Assembly: GCA_015680685.1 (NCBI GenBank)
Contig: MNCI01019122.1
Location: 303,430-367,429 of the forward strand
Length of the DNA stretch: 64,000 bases
DNA from: Gnetum montanum
Taxonomy: Eukaryota > Streptophyta > Gnetopsida > Gnetales > Gnetaceae
Reading direction: 5' to 3'
The position numbers and the translations under genes are program-made. The notes below the pieces were generated by a model. It ran no database searches, was not told the origin of the DNA, and saw nothing but the letters and a program-made list of their open reading frames with translations. This document shows positions 10,321 to 22,640 of this stretch, one piece after another. How positions within the stretch are numbered: position 1 is the stretch's first letter; the number at the start of each line of letters is the position of its first letter.

Positions 10321-11281
10321 TGATGAGTGGCGAGGTACCCCTACACTCAACCATACAAATACGAGCATTCACGCACGATTCGGTCAAACTCTGCAGACGA
10401 GCTAGTTATGGTATCTAGATAGTTACATGTTGATCGCAGTTCGTTGTCTTCCCATCTGGACTAGTATTTGCTTTGTCACGTATGGTTTAGTCTAAAGTGA
10501 GGTGTATGATGTGGTCCTAAGCTAATGCTACTCCTAGACGCAATGGAAAATAACTTTGTTTTAAGCTAAGAGGGAGTGGAAGAAGAGAATCTAAGCTAGC
10601 CTAAGTGCAATAAGCATCCATCCTTAATCATCCATATACATCTTGGACCTCGTGTACTACTTCTGGGATTATCAAGCATATGTTACTTAAGCACTCCTAG
10701 ATATGCTACTGTGATACCAAGTAGTCACACTTAAATGCTCGTGATTAAGTCATACTCATTCCGCATTTAATAACAGGGATAGTAAAGGAAGGTAAAGAAA
10801 TATTAATTACGAAAATAATAAATAACAATAATAGTCAAGCAATTAAAACTAAGTGAATGTTGCAATGATGAAGTAATCTCGATCTTTATTACCGGTCATG
10901 CACATGTCCAAGTACGTCACACTCGAATAAAGGTTCCGTACAATTACAATCATCACACTACAAGCATGCACTAGGGAAAGGGTTGAGATGAACTAAAAAA
11001 AATGACAAAAAAACTCTACTCTAACACTAACTTACCTTCCCTTTCCTGTGCGCCTAAATGTGGTATTTATAGGCTTACACAGAAACCATGATATCGTGTA
11101 TCCAATATTGTTACCCAGGCCGCGATATTACATACCCGATATCAAGGATCCGATATCGGGGTTCTAATGTCAAGGGTCTGCTGTCAAGGGTCCGATGTCA
11201 AGGGTCCAACGTTAAGGGTCCAATGTCAAGGGTCCAAAGTCAAGGATCCAATATCAGCACCTGACAAACCACGATTCATCA
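10321..11281 (-). repeat. 5' LTR of outer element
   Basis: 961 bp with the family ends TGATGAGTGG and TTCATCA (plus orientation). TATAAATA is at 11065-11072 on the minus strand. It is about 100 bp longer than the other LTRs because the U3 motif region has expanded into a short tandem repeat. Confidence 0.85.
11135..11262. repeat. 14-bp tandem repeat inside outer LTR U3
   Basis: About nine copies of a degenerate unit like gatgtcaagggtcc in a row. The first units read gatatcaaggatcc, so the array appears to have grown from the GATATC motif region shared by the other LTRs and then drifted to GATGTC. Confidence 0.8.
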
Positions 11282-11286
11282 ATTAG

Positions 11287-11550
11287 ATATTAAATTCCTC
11301 TACCTTTCATTCTTGTTCTAGGCATTTGAATTTATAAAATATAAAACAATAAAAATCATGTGCCTCAATTATTCTTAACTATACAATTAAGCTCCACAAG
11401 TATAGTTGAGAAGACAATGATAGTCATGATTAGATTCCATGTCTTGGAACCAATGTACTTGAGAACTTAAGGTTTGCGAGATTCGACCGAATCACACACA
11501 AACACTTGTGATTTGTACGGTTGGGTGTAGGTGTACCTCACTGCTCATCA
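11287..11550 (+). repeat. Diverged relative of the same LTR, opposite orientation
   Basis: The minus strand from 11550 reads TGATGAGCAGTGAGGTACAC, then CTACACCCAACC and GATTCGGTCGAA. These blocks also start the other LTRs, but on the plus strand. Only about 100 bp align; the rest is unfamiliar and the far end lacks a TG/CA terminus. The pentamer attag occurs on both sides (11282-11286, 11551-11555), which could be a target duplication or chance. Confidence 0.55.
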
Positions 11551-12299
11551 ATTAGCAAGAAAATGTTTTCAAATATTCTAAATAAAATTCCTAATTGCAT
11601 GATGAAATATAAAAAACTGAAAATTAGATTATTGCATTTGTTCATTCCTAATAGAATTTTTGAGTTTAGAGAACATTGGTAGATCAAAATAATAGTTTCT
11701 TCTAAAAATATTTTTAAAATTTGTTGAAGAAACTTAAAATAACATTTGAATATGTTATCTTGTATCCCTTTTGACTTCTTTAATGAAGATAATACTAAAG
11801 CAAAAATAACATCACCATTAATTTTAGTTACTACAATGTCCTTAAAGGAATCTAACAACATATTATCATAAAGCTTCTTATCATCTAGTGAAAGTAGATT
11901 TTTTCAATGGCATAACACAAGTAATTGTGATGTACATGATTGTTGATGACAACATTGCCCATGCTAGCATGGGGCCATGATTAATAAGTTTTAAATCCTT
12001 GAAAATTAGAAATCCTATAGGTTTTAACCTTGCAAATTACTTATAGATAAGGCAAAGGATTGAAAACATGACGTGAGGTTTTACATATAGTTAATCCTTC
12101 ACGTGAGGTTTTACACATAGTTGAATCCTTCACTACCTTATGCCAATTCATTAAATTAATAAATACACTAAAATAATGATCAAAGACAGCCAGTTTCATT
12201 AGCTCGTTATTTGTGATATTAATAAATACTCCTTTGACTTTCCCATCGCTCTTATTGCATTAATATTAGCAATAGAGTGCCGTCCAAAATGCCCCTGCT
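11551..12299. other. AT-rich stretch, possible copia gag trace
   Basis: A 107-codon minus-strand frame (11861 to 11538) includes KLYDNMLLDSFKDI just upstream, loosely like the middle of Ty1/copia gag. It has no knuckle, and the C-terminal half is Ile/Leu/Phe-rich, as AT-rich DNA often gives. Two near-identical 20-bp pieces (cacgtgaggttttacayatag, near 12070 and 12100) repeat. I do not call a gene. Confidence 0.25.
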
Positions 12300-13750
12300 G
12301 TTTCTGCGTTTTCACTTGTGACGTTTGCTGAGCCTAAACTTAGCAATTTCTTGGTTGTTTCCATGTAAATCACAACGTTGCGGGTTAACATAAACGGAAG
12401 TTGCAGGAAATCTACACCTTTCCCTGTCCAACTCCAAGTCCAGCGTGAATGAAGGCATGCTCGATCAGTTTTGCTTTTTGGTCCGCCCTGCTACGAGAAC
12501 ATGTACGTACATGAGTGAGAGAGATTTGCATGGTGGAGAAATGGCAGTGGATGAGACGCTACATTTTTGAGGGCGATGCCAAGGAGTCTCCACTGTCCAC
12601 CAGATATGGCATGACATGATTATGGTGTTGGAGGAGGCCTGCGCTGAACCGACGGCAACAACTTTGCCGATGATACCGGCAGCGACTGCACCGTTGGCAT
12701 CAGCAGACTCAACAGAAGCAGGTGCCAACGTGATGCAGACAGACTTTCATGTGCACGTGCCTGGCCTGTGCTGTGACGCTCTTCGTTTTCTGTTTTTCTT
12801 TGCTGCGGCTGCTGCCGTTGAAGCCCCCTCAGTCTTGAGGATTTGTTTATTTATGCGTCGGGCTGGAATTTCATTCTTTATTGTTCAGCAGTTCTTTAGT
12901 TTTGTTTAAGGATTGATTTGTGACGTTAAAAGTTAATGATAATGAAAAATAAAATTGAAAAAACGTTTCATGTTTTCTGTTTGTCTTCTTTCCCAGCGGT
13001 TGGGCTTTCATTTCTTTTGGTTTTTGTGCAGGTTGGGCGGGAGGGGAAGAGGCAGAAGTCTTGGGCAGGGGAAATCAGAACTTATAAAACCCTCCCTACG
13101 GTCAGAGGTAAATGGGAGGAGTTCCTTTGGCTGGTCAGAGAGGAGAAGTGCCAACAATCTTTTCTTTGAGTTCTTTAGGAACCTGTTTTGGTGGTGCTTC
13201 CAGAGGGAGTTTGAGGTGGAGCTGTGAACGGGTTGAGCTTGAAGGTGAGGTGGAGCTGTGAACGGGTTGGGCTTGAAGGTGCAAGTGAACGGGTTGGGCT
13301 TGAAGGTGCAAACTCGTTGGGGGAGTTGTGCTTCTTAAATGCATGGGTAAACCAGCTTGCGCAAGAGGTCATCTGGGTTATTACAAACAAGATCTAAGGA
13401 TCTGTATTGAGTTAAGTCTTTGTTGTCACCCCTTTTGTTGTTTTTCAAACAATTGAAAGTTTTAATCTCTATTGAATGTTTGGTCATGAGCAGTTGAGTG
13501 AAATGTTTGAGTTTGTTTCTCATTAAGTTATCAACCCTAATTTCTTGAACTTGTTTAATGGACTGTTATTTCACTTAAGTTTCCTTGTCAAAGTTATTTT
13601 AATGAACAGTTATTTCCTAAGCAGTTATTTCATTTAAATTTTCTGTTCAAGTTATTTAAAATTATTAGCCTCATTGATTTCTTTATCTGTTTAAACACTG
13701 CATTGCCCTTTATCAGCCAAGACTATTTTTAGATTTTCGTACCCATACAA
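12300..13750. other. GC-richer unassigned region with a TATA-like box
   Basis: Base composition changes sharply here from AT-rich flanks. The short frames on both strands show no family features. A TATAAAA at 13083-13089 (plus) sits about 1.5 kb upstream of a plus-strand gag fragment, so this could be the LTR/leader of a plus-strand element. No terminal repeats were found. Confidence 0.3.
13213..13307. repeat. 34-bp tandem repeat
   Basis: Two copies of a 34-bp unit (gaggtggagctgtgaacggg...) start at 13213 and 13247. A shortened third piece (gtgaacgggttgggcttgaaggt) follows to 13307. Confidence 0.8.
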
Positions 13751-13779
13751 GAGGTGCCCTCTTAAAATGAGTTTTTTGG

Positions 13780-14500
13780 GTGTTGCTATGTAACCAAAAT
13801 TTATGCATCAACACTTTTTTGGCTCTAAGAGGGCCGTTTTTCAGCCTCTGTTTTTCATTTTCATTTTTTGGTCTCTATTTTTTGTTCCTATTCTGTTTCA
13901 TTTTTTATTTCTGTTTTTATTTTCTAAAAATATTTATTTTCAGTCTCTATTTTTGTGTTTCTAAAATCTCTGTTCTTATTTCAATTTCCTTTACTCATTA
14001 CCTAAGCCTTCATTGGTCATTTCAGTTTTTTGTCTTGGAAACAGTCATTTATTTTCTAGTTACTCGTTTTCAGTTTCTGTTTTCAAAAACTTCTTTTTCA
14101 ATTTCTGAAAACTTTATTTTTTAGTTTTTATTATTTAAACCTTCATTGGCCTATTTCTGATACCAGTTCCAGTTAACAATCGCCTATTTTAAATTTTACT
14201 AGTTTTTGTTTTAGTTTCAGATTCCAAAATCCTCATTCTTTTCAATGCTGTTTACAAGTCTATGTTTTGGCATTCCTTACTTTAGTCAAGGTGGTTCTCT
14301 CATTCATTATATCATTTTGTTTAAGTTTACTGAAATTTTGTTTGTACTACTTTTTTTAAAATTAAATATATACCAATTTCAGTTTTTCTTTTCAAAAAAA
14401 TATTTTCTTGTTTCCTTTAAATGTTATAGTTTATTAATAATTTTCAATTTACCAGCATTTATATTTTCTAGTCCTTTTGTTTTATGAGTGAGATTTCCCA
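13780..14500. repeat. Pyrimidine-rich low-complexity stretch
   Basis: The plus strand is dominated by T with interspersed C. Degenerate recurrences of ttcagtttctgtttt and ccttcattgg phrases are spaced irregularly. The Phe/Leu-rich frames here reflect this composition. Confidence 0.6.
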
Positions 14501-14561
14501 TAGAGCATCCCAATAAAGACCATTTACTCATGCATGACAACATGTAGAATGCTTTGAGACT

Positions 14562-15119
14562 TTGTTAGGCATCTACAACATCACTGAAAATAACACAACA
14601 TGTAGAGTCTTTGTCACCACTTTTAAAAGTAAAGCTACCCAATGGTTTTTAATGCTCACAAATGCATCTATTAATTCATGGATAGACTTTAAAAATAAAT
14701 TTCTACTTCAATTTGACAAGTTTATTAGTCCTGCCGTAGCCTCAAGTAATTTTACAAGCCTAAGGAAACTACCAAGAGAAAACATTTGTGATTATAATTT
14801 ATGATTTCTCCATCAACTATCTTATGATGATATCCTCAATTTTTACCTCTCCACCATTGATATTTTCTTTGCCTATGTCATTAAATCTGATCCCAACATA
14901 ACAGAATTGCAAAGAGTAATGTCTAAAGTTGTTAAGCTAGAACAAATTACCTTAATGAATAGCATTCAAACTCAAGTTGGGATGATGAGTGTTAGCAATC
15001 CTATGCAATCTAGTCTACCATCACAAACTTTCCCAATGAACAATACTATGTTTCAAACCCCTACTCCCCTACAAACAATTATTTTCAAAGTCCAACAAAG
15101 CCTGCATCTTCTTCTTTGA
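14562..15119 (+). pseudogene. LTR-retrotransposon gag fragment
   Basis: The plus-strand frame shows a retrotransposon gag core: ATQWFLMLTNASINSW, then FKNKFLLQFDKF and SLRKLPRENICDYNL, with one stop (about 14802) before FLHQLSYDDIL. It breaks into a second frame (14907-15119) rich in Gln/Ser/Thr. The pattern W-x-D-F-K/x-F...Q..-E-x-I-x-D-Y is that of gypsy-type gag. It belongs to a different family from the elements at both window ends. No LTRs were identified. Confidence 0.6.
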
Positions 15120-15159
15120 TTAGTTATATAGGCTTGATTATCTTCACTAGATTGTTTGT

Positions 15160-15740
15160 TATTCATAATTTGTAGGATTTTGACTTGGGCAACCAATTCA
15201 TTGATACTAAGCATTTGAAGCTCTTTGAAAGAGTAATGTTTTCCATCATCGTTTCAAATCTTGGATCCATGTAAAGATCTTAAACAACTTTCTGAACCTT
15301 TTACCTATTGGTATATCTACAAACATATTCATCTCTTTTTTGTAAGTTATCATACATTCTAATAAAAAAGTCTTCAATACTTTCATTTCTTCTAATTTCT
15401 AGAATATCGAATTGTTGTTTGTAGATTAGTTGCTGAAATTGTTGATTTTCTAAGCTTTCCTTGTAATTGGAGATTATCACACACTTTGGTGATAGTCTAA
15501 AGATTGTATCTAGTAAAAAGAACTAATGAGACCATAGCTAGTAGCATCATGAGAGCCAAATTGTTATTCTTCTTCTTTGTTTCAGTAGCTAATAGCATCA
15601 TGAGAGTCAAATTATTCTTCTTATTCTTTGTTTTATATTCTTTGATTTGTAATCTAGTGAAATCTTCAAAATAATGGATGAATTTGAAACTTGTTTTAAC
15701 CATTTTCCAACAATCATTATGCTCAAGGAGGTCTTTCATC
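15160..15740 (-). pseudogene. Copia-type gag trace
   Basis: Read with frame changes, the minus strand gives QFDILEIRRNESIEDFF, then IRMYDNLQKRDEYV and RFETMMENITLSK. This resembles the UBN2 gag domain of Ty1/copia elements (L..L.M...E.I..Y..R). A small internal duplication (tagcatcatgagag, 15541 and 15593) adds a repeated NLALMMLLA segment upstream. Confidence 0.45.
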
Positions 15741-16649
15741 ATCCTTGTACATAGGCTAAAATCTGATACAAAGTAAAAGAATTTTAGGTAGCTAAAGAAT
15801 TTCTTGGTTATCTTAACTTAACAAAGAATTAGGTAATAAAATTTGTATTTTTATAAAGCTTAGGTACTTCTACATAAGTTGGAAAAATGAAGTACTACAA
15901 AAGTTACTCAAAAGCTAAGGTTGTATTATGTTCTTTCCAATATATCAAAAATCGCAATAATTCTGGTAGCCCAACTTTGATAGATGATAACTTAAAAGTT
16001 GTTAAGTTTCTAATGCTATAATTTTAACTAAACCTTTCATAGATGCTAGATTTAAAATAAATCTAATATCACATCAAATGGTTTTTCCATGAGGGAGAAA
16101 TAATCTAATCATTAAACATCATTCATTTTGGTAAAAATTTGGGATTTACAAAATCTACCAAATTATAGAGCCAGTTTCTCCCAAAACGTAATAGATATTA
16201 AAGTGAAATTTTAGATGCATGTAGCCATCTAGTCTAGCTTTCTAATAAATATAGAATCCCTAAAAATGTTGTAAACTAAATGAGATATGATTAAAATAGT
16301 AAATATCCCTAGCTTTTATTATTCACCTTCCAAGATTAAGTAAATAATGACGAATTTTAATGAATTGATGATGAAATAGTAAAATTCTTGCTAAAATTAT
16401 ATTGATAATTCTAAGATACAAATTTACAAGAGATGGCTTGAATATATGTATGTGAAAAGTGGGGCCAAGTTTACTAAAAATAATACAATATAGCCCTAAT
16501 GATAAAAAACCTTAAAATGTAAATACATATATGGATTGAGGCCAAACTAATACTATAGCTATCCATTAATCCAAAATTTTCCTATATTTTATTAAAATAA
16601 ACTCCTATTGTATAATGAAAAAATTATTATCTTCTACTTTAAAAACACT
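15741..16649. other. AT-rich stretch, nothing recognised
   Basis: No coding frame, terminal repeat or structured motif could be recognised in this interval on either strand. Confidence 0.5.
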
Positions 16650-17870
16650 AGTAAGAGCATGAACATAAGGGAAGAGGAACAATGTGAGATACTAAGGCAT
16701 AGAGGTGGTCATTGGATATGAAAGCTACATCATTAGGTAAACATGCACATTCATGAGGATCTGAGGTACCAAAGTAGGAAGGCACAAAAACATTCCCAAT
16801 CATGGTAGTATGAAATTACAAATTCTAGTGGTGATGGTCTATGTTTTGCTTCCATGGAAACATGCACAAGCATGGGAGTTGTGCATACCATTGAGTTAAG
16901 GTATGCAAGGGGCATATGTGGGAGATGAAGATATAAGTATAGGGAGGTGGTGTGAGATACCAAGGCATAGAGTTGGTAACTAGATATGCAAGTCATATCA
17001 TAAAAGACATGCATGGGCATGAAAGTTGTGTGTACCATTGAGTTAAGGTATATAAGGGACATCTAGAAGAGATGAACACATGAGCGTAACAAAGGAGAGG
17101 GGAAGGCAATGTAATATACCAAAGCATAGAAGTGATGATTGGATATGTAGGTCATATCATGAGGAAATCATGCATGTATTATGAGGGAAACATGCAGGTT
17201 GTATGAGTCTAATGTATAAGAGTGGGAAGACATGGAAACATGCATGGACATGAGAGTTGCATGTACCATTGAGTTAAGATATGTAAGAGGCATCTATAGG
17301 AGATGGATGCATTAGTGTAGGGAAGATGATGTAAGGTACTAAGCCACATAGGTGGTGATTGAATATGTAGATAATCTTATAAGGGAAACATGTACATTGT
17401 GGAGTTCCAAGGTATTAAAGTAGAAAGACAAAACATACAAAGATGTACTAATATGGGGCTATAGATGCTAGTGGTGATGGTGTATGTTTCGCTTCCATGA
17501 AAACATGCATAGGTGTGAGAGTTACAAGGACCATTAAGTTAAGGTCTATAAGAGACATTTACAAGAGATGAAAGCATGAGGGTAGGGGGACGATGTAAGA
17601 GATCAAGGCATAAAGATGATGATGATATATATAGATCATATCTTAAGAGAATTATGCATGGTTGTGAGAGTTCAAGGTACTAAAGTGGAAAGGCATAGAA
17701 ACATGCATAGGTGTGACCATATGGGGTTATGAATGTTGTTGGTGATGGTCTATATTTTGGTTTCTTAGCAACATGCATGAGTGTGGGAGTGGTGCATATC
17801 ATTAAGTTAAGATATGCAAGGGATATATATGGGTGATGGAAATCGGAGTGCAGGGGAAGTTTCTCTAAAT
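16650..17870. repeat. Degenerate tandem array, units about 160-270 bp
   Basis: The phrase gtgagatacyaaggcatagaggtggt recurs near 16684, 16951, 17111, 17331 and 17593. Companion phrases also recur: accattgagttaaggtatgcaaggggcat, acatgcatgggcatgagagtt and a gcttccatggaaacatgca block. Units differ in length by loss or gain of sub-blocks. The array ends near 17870 against the copia remnant. Confidence 0.65.
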
Positions 17871-17899
17871 ACTAGACCATGGATCAATGTAGTTTTGAT

Positions 17900-20800
17900 G
17901 TATTATAAGATCAAAAAGGCTACATGCATATGATGATAACTTAGCTTTGCATTGCCATGGCTAGTTAATTTACTATATATTGGATATTACATCTTGTGTT
18001 TGTAAGATACATAAGAGCTCCAATGACTTGACAATATTGGGTAAGATTAATAATTTCTCATTCAATACTAACTTTGAATCCAGGGATCATTAGAATATTA
18101 GATTCTTTGTATTCCAACATATTGTATTTTTCCAATAAATTTGTTGTATACTTCATTTATGGTAGGGTTATCTCATCTGAATTTTGTTCTAATTCCATTC
18201 CCAAATAATAGTGTGCTAGGCAAAGGTCTAAGATATCCAATTGTAAATATAACTAATGCTTAAACTTCTCTATGATATATACTTCCATTGTTGCTATTAA
18301 TATATCATTAACATGAAAGGCTAGAAGCATTTAGACCTTTCCTTTCTTCTTAAATATATAGAGGTTGCTATCCTTGTGAGATTTGATATATTTATAGTTG
18401 ATCAAGAATTGATAAATATTTTGGTACCATACTCTTGATGCTTGTTTTATCCATAGATAGCCTTTGGTAATCTACATACTAGCTTCTCATCTTTTGTGAA
18501 TCCTTCTGAATGTTTCATATAGATCTCTTCTTGTAAATCTTCATACAAAAATGCTAATTTGACATTGATTTGATGAATTTTGCATTTCAACCTAGCAAAC
18601 AACAAGATAATTATTCTAAAGGTCACCATATGTGTAGTAGGGGTGAATGTCTCTTTGTAATCAATTTTTATAATTTAATAGAATCCTTTAGCAACCAATC
18701 AAACATAATACTTGTCCAATGTTCTATCATTCTTCAATTTGGTTGTAAAGATCCACCAATTTTTAATAGGTTATCTCTTCTTTGGATATGGTACCAATTC
18801 ACATACTCACTTTTCCATCATTTTAATTTGAGCCTTCATTATCTTTTTCTAGTAATTCATTGTAAAGGCTTGAGGAACTGTCCTTCGAATTTATCAGGTA
18901 TCATAATGTTGGCAATAATATCATTATGATGTAATTCATTGTACTGAATTCTCGTGAGTCTTGGTTTAGTAATATCCAAGTTTGCTTAATCTCTGACACT
19001 TTTAATCATTTGTTCCCCTTCTCTAGATCTTTTAGGTACTTCATTCATATTATTATCTTCATTATCTTGAAGGTTAGGATTTTTTAAAAGTTGGATTAAC
19101 TTGTTCATATTTATCATAATGCTAACTAGCATAAGTTGTAGGGCTACAACCATCATCATAAGCATCATCTTCATCATAATCAATATTTGTAGGATTCTTA
19201 TAGATCAGTTTATTTTCCAACAATTCGTCTTCATTAAATATGACATCTCTTATGATTACCAATTTTCCTCCTCTAGGTTCCAAATTCGATAACTTTTTGT
19301 ATGGAGACTATATCCTAAGAAATTTCCTTCTTTGACTTTTGGGCTTGATTCAATCTAAGTTATGATGTGATATTACACTCTATAGCTAGAGACTCATACA
19401 TGTTCAAAATTGGTCTTTCTTTTATTTCATGCTATATTTAGAAACTCAAAATGTAAATGAAGGGTTAAACTTCTATTAATGATGTGGATACTAGTTCATG
19501 CAACTTCTTTCTAGAAAGCATCATCCAATTTGGATTAGGCTAACATACATCATACCACTTCACCAATTGTTCAATTTTTATGCTCATCTATGCTATTCAA
19601 TTCCAAATAGTATGGAACCATCTTTTCATGAATAAATTCTTCATTCCTAAGATACTCTTGGAATTCTCTTTTCATATATTTTGTCTCATTATCCATTTGT
19701 AACTTCATGATTAGTAATTCAATATATTTTTCCACAAGTGCTTTAAATTTTCAGAAGGTATCAAAAACTTATAATTTGGATTTGATAACATAAATCCACA
19801 CCTTACATGAATAATCATCAATGTAGGTTACAAAGTATCTCTCTTCCTAACGAAGTTACCTTACCATATGAATCAACATCTGAGTGTATAATCTCCAACT
19901 TAGTTCTTGCAACTATATTCCTCATGTGTGGAAAAGTCATTCTAGTTTATTTATCAATAACACATGACTTGTAGGACATGTCATGGTTTAGGCTAAGCTA
20001 TGGTAAATCATGGAAAGATCGTAACAACTTTTGCATTTAACTTTTGTTTATATGACCAAGTTTTGCATGCCACAACTTTTTATTCTATGTTTTATGAGTT
20101 TGTGAGCATATAACCTCTCTTATTGGATGTATTTTAAATACTCCATTTGTTTCTTTCATCTCAACCAAGTTCTTTTGTAACTTACCTTCTAGTCTTATAT
20201 ATTTTACATTCTTGTTTGAATCTTGTTCCAAAACTATTTTATGTTTGACTTTAACCAATTCGATATACTAATAGAAAATTGTGTTCTTTCAGTGTTAGGG
20301 TGTAATACACATTCTTAATATGTACTAGCTATTCTGCAATTTTCATATTAATGTCACCAATCCCTTTATATTTACAAATTGTTCTAGTAGGCATCATAGC
20401 TTCTCCAGCATTCACAGCACATAAGTTTTGGAAAAGATTACAATTTCCTTATACATGTCTAGAACATGCAGAATCAATGTACCAAGTATTGTGTTCTACC
20501 AAATTTGCTTCATTCTTATGATAGCTATTCCGATTATTGTTGTTGTTTCTATTCCACTTTTCTCTACCCATATTTTCTCTTATAACTCTTTGTTAACTAA
20601 TATAGGATCTTGGATTCTTAAGATTAAACCAAAATCTTTGAGTATATGTCCTCTTCTTCCATAGATATGATAGTTTGATTGTTGATTCCTTTGATTGTTA
20701 AATCTTGAACTTTGTTTATGGTCATAACACTGATATTGTCTTCATTGCATTTATTATTTATGTTTTGGAGTATACATAACTTGTTCAAAATTTTCTTGTT

Positions 20801-21430
20801 TCAACTCTAATTCTATCTTTGTTTCTTGCAACTAAAATCGAGTTATCAATGTTGGAAAGTTTGGTCTCTCTCCCATAGCATCAAGTGCATGGATAAATCC
20901 TTTAAACTAATCTGGAAGTGCTTGTAGAAGAAAGTTAACTCTTTCTTCATTAGATATTTATTCATTTCCACATTTGAGTTCTAATCTAACAACCTTCATA
21001 TGTTTGATAAAATTTGTTAATTTCAGCTCTATATTCAATTTCATTATTTATAATTTTAAGAAAAGATGATTTATTTATTTATTATTTTTTATTTTTTGCT
21101 AGGTCTAGAGATCCAAACATTTGATATAGATTCATCCAAATTTTTGTAGTTGTGTTCATTCCATATACTAGATGAAACAACTCATCAAAGATATTACTAT
21201 AGAGAATGCTTAAGGCTATATCATTTTGTTCTTTTTTCTAGTCATCATCAAGTTAAAGGTTAGTGCTTGAAACAACATGCCAAAGTCTACTAGCTCATAG
21301 GATGATCCTCATTTTTTGTGTTCAAGTCTTATAGTTTTTCATTATAAGTTTTTATGAGTCTGTTACTGCAACATTTTTATTCTTCTTTTTCCTCGTAGAT
21401 TCTTGTTCATTACTCGATCTCATGCCTTCT
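17900..21430 (-). mobile_element. Degraded Ty1/copia retrotransposon
   Basis: Minus-strand order is correct for copia. Gag traces occur at about 21.4-20.7 kb (LWHVVSSTNL, then NIFDELFHLVYGMNTTTKIW). Much-decayed middle sequence spans 20.6-18.7 kb. A reverse transcriptase block lies at 18629-18447, with its continuation to about 18.0 kb. Stops and frame shifts are frequent throughout and no clear LTR pair was found, so this is a relic. Confidence 0.65.
18447..18629 (-). pseudogene. Copia reverse transcriptase fragment
   Basis: The 60-codon frame contains KIHQINVKLAFLYEDLQEEI, then YMKHSEGF and KLVCRLPKAIYG. This corresponds to the conserved copia RT segment (QMDVKTAFLNGDLEEEVYM...GF... V.RL.K.LYGLKQ). 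The usual VKTAFL aspartate-bearing motif survives as VKLAFL. It ends at a stop where GLKQ would follow; copia-like residues continue in other frames toward 18.0 kb. Confidence 0.75.
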
Positions 21431-22214
21431 CCTCACTTTCATACTATGTTAAAGTAAACACAATATCATTCAAGAGTGCTTTACAGGGATTTGTAACACA
21501 TCAAAATCTTAATAGGGAAATTTCATAATCAACAGTCTTTTCTTTCTTCAAACAAATTCCTTTTGTAATTTTGTATTCTTAGACATTTTGGCAATAACAG
21601 TTTGTTCCTTGACTACAAGCAACTGTACTTTTTCTTAACTTCTTATCTTCTCACTTCACACACTAACTTCATACTAGCTAGACTAACATGACAAAGGGTC
21701 ATGACTTGCCATATCCAACACAACACATTATTACCAATTATCTTACGAATACTTTATGGATCCTAAGAACTGACTCATAAACACATACTTATGACTCAAT
21801 TGACTTAATGTAACAACAACTCATAAATCAAGACAATTTAAGAATTACCATCTAACAAATCTTAAAGAAAAATTTGGAAGCATGAAAAGAGCTAATTAGT
21901 TGGGTAGTACACAATGTTTTCTTGCAAGTCTCTCCATCAAAATTTTTCATCTTGATGAAACATGAAGTAAAATCTAAATAATAAGAACCCAAATGATCAT
22001 AATAGATTCTTGTTCATAATGGCCTACTCCAAGTGTTTTTATTGGTCTCACTAGTATTATTGACAAGTGGAAAATTATTCGTGTGAAAAAGACATTTAAT
22101 CACTTAGCTCTATGTATGTATCTTTGAAAATTTTTGGCTTCATAAAAGATAAATTATTAGACACTTACAAAACAAGTTTGTATGATATTATTGTTATGAC
22201 ACTTATGAAATATG

Positions 22215-22640
22215 TGTGTGTGTGTATATATATATATATTGGCTAAAAGAATCTTCTAACTTTTGATTATTCTTGAATGCCTCATTGTTGGACAAAGTAG
22301 TAATTTTTATGCAAACCAATGTATTTGTGCATTCTTTCTTCCTCTACCTCCTTTCCATTTTCCATACACTATCTCAACACAATTTGCTCTTTTGATGTTT
22401 ATCCAAGGTATTTTTAAACTATTATTGTAAAATAGCAATTGATATTTCAAAAACATCCTGAACAAACATCGAAAGAACAAATTGGGCTATGAGAGTACAT
22501 AGAAAATGGAAAGGGGCTAGGGGAAGAGAGGATATACATATACATTAGTTTGCATCAAACTTATTAACTCGTTACGCAATTGGATGTCAAGAATAATCAA
22601 GAGTTAGAAGATTATTTCAACAAATTCATTTATATATATA
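22215..22640. mobile_element. 420-bp hairpin (foldback/MITE-like) element
   Basis: The two halves are inverted copies of each other around 22432. For example aatcttctaacttttgatta (22250) pairs with taatcaagagttagaagatt (22592), and cctttccattttcc pairs with its complement near 22510. Arms are about 200 bp and the loop about 20 bp. A TG/TA microsatellite (22211-22238) abuts the left end and tatatata the right, so a TA-type target duplication cannot be resolved. No coding capacity. Confidence 0.75.

Larger units (their letters stand above)
1..11281 (-). mobile_element. Outer Ty3/gypsy-type LTR retrotransposon, partial and interrupted
   Basis: The element reads on the minus strand. Its 5' LTR is 10321-11281, followed by a primer site and the first half of gag (10188 down to 9422). 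A related element (719-9421) then interrupts it, and gag resumes from 718 to the window edge. Joining the two gag halves restores the order seen in the inner copy. The 3' end lies outside the window. The tRNA-Asp-type primer site and gag type point to the Athila/Tat side of Ty3/gypsy; that placement is inferred because no reverse transcriptase is visible. Confidence 0.85.

Noticed and set aside
12616-12909. 97-codon Ala-rich plus frame in the GC-richer patch
   Set aside because: No homology recognised, no upstream or downstream exon, and an equally long frame exists on the other strand.
13780-14487. Phe/Leu-rich 114- and 80-codon plus frames as membrane proteins
   Set aside because: They follow from the T-rich composition of the stretch and show no codon or motif signal.
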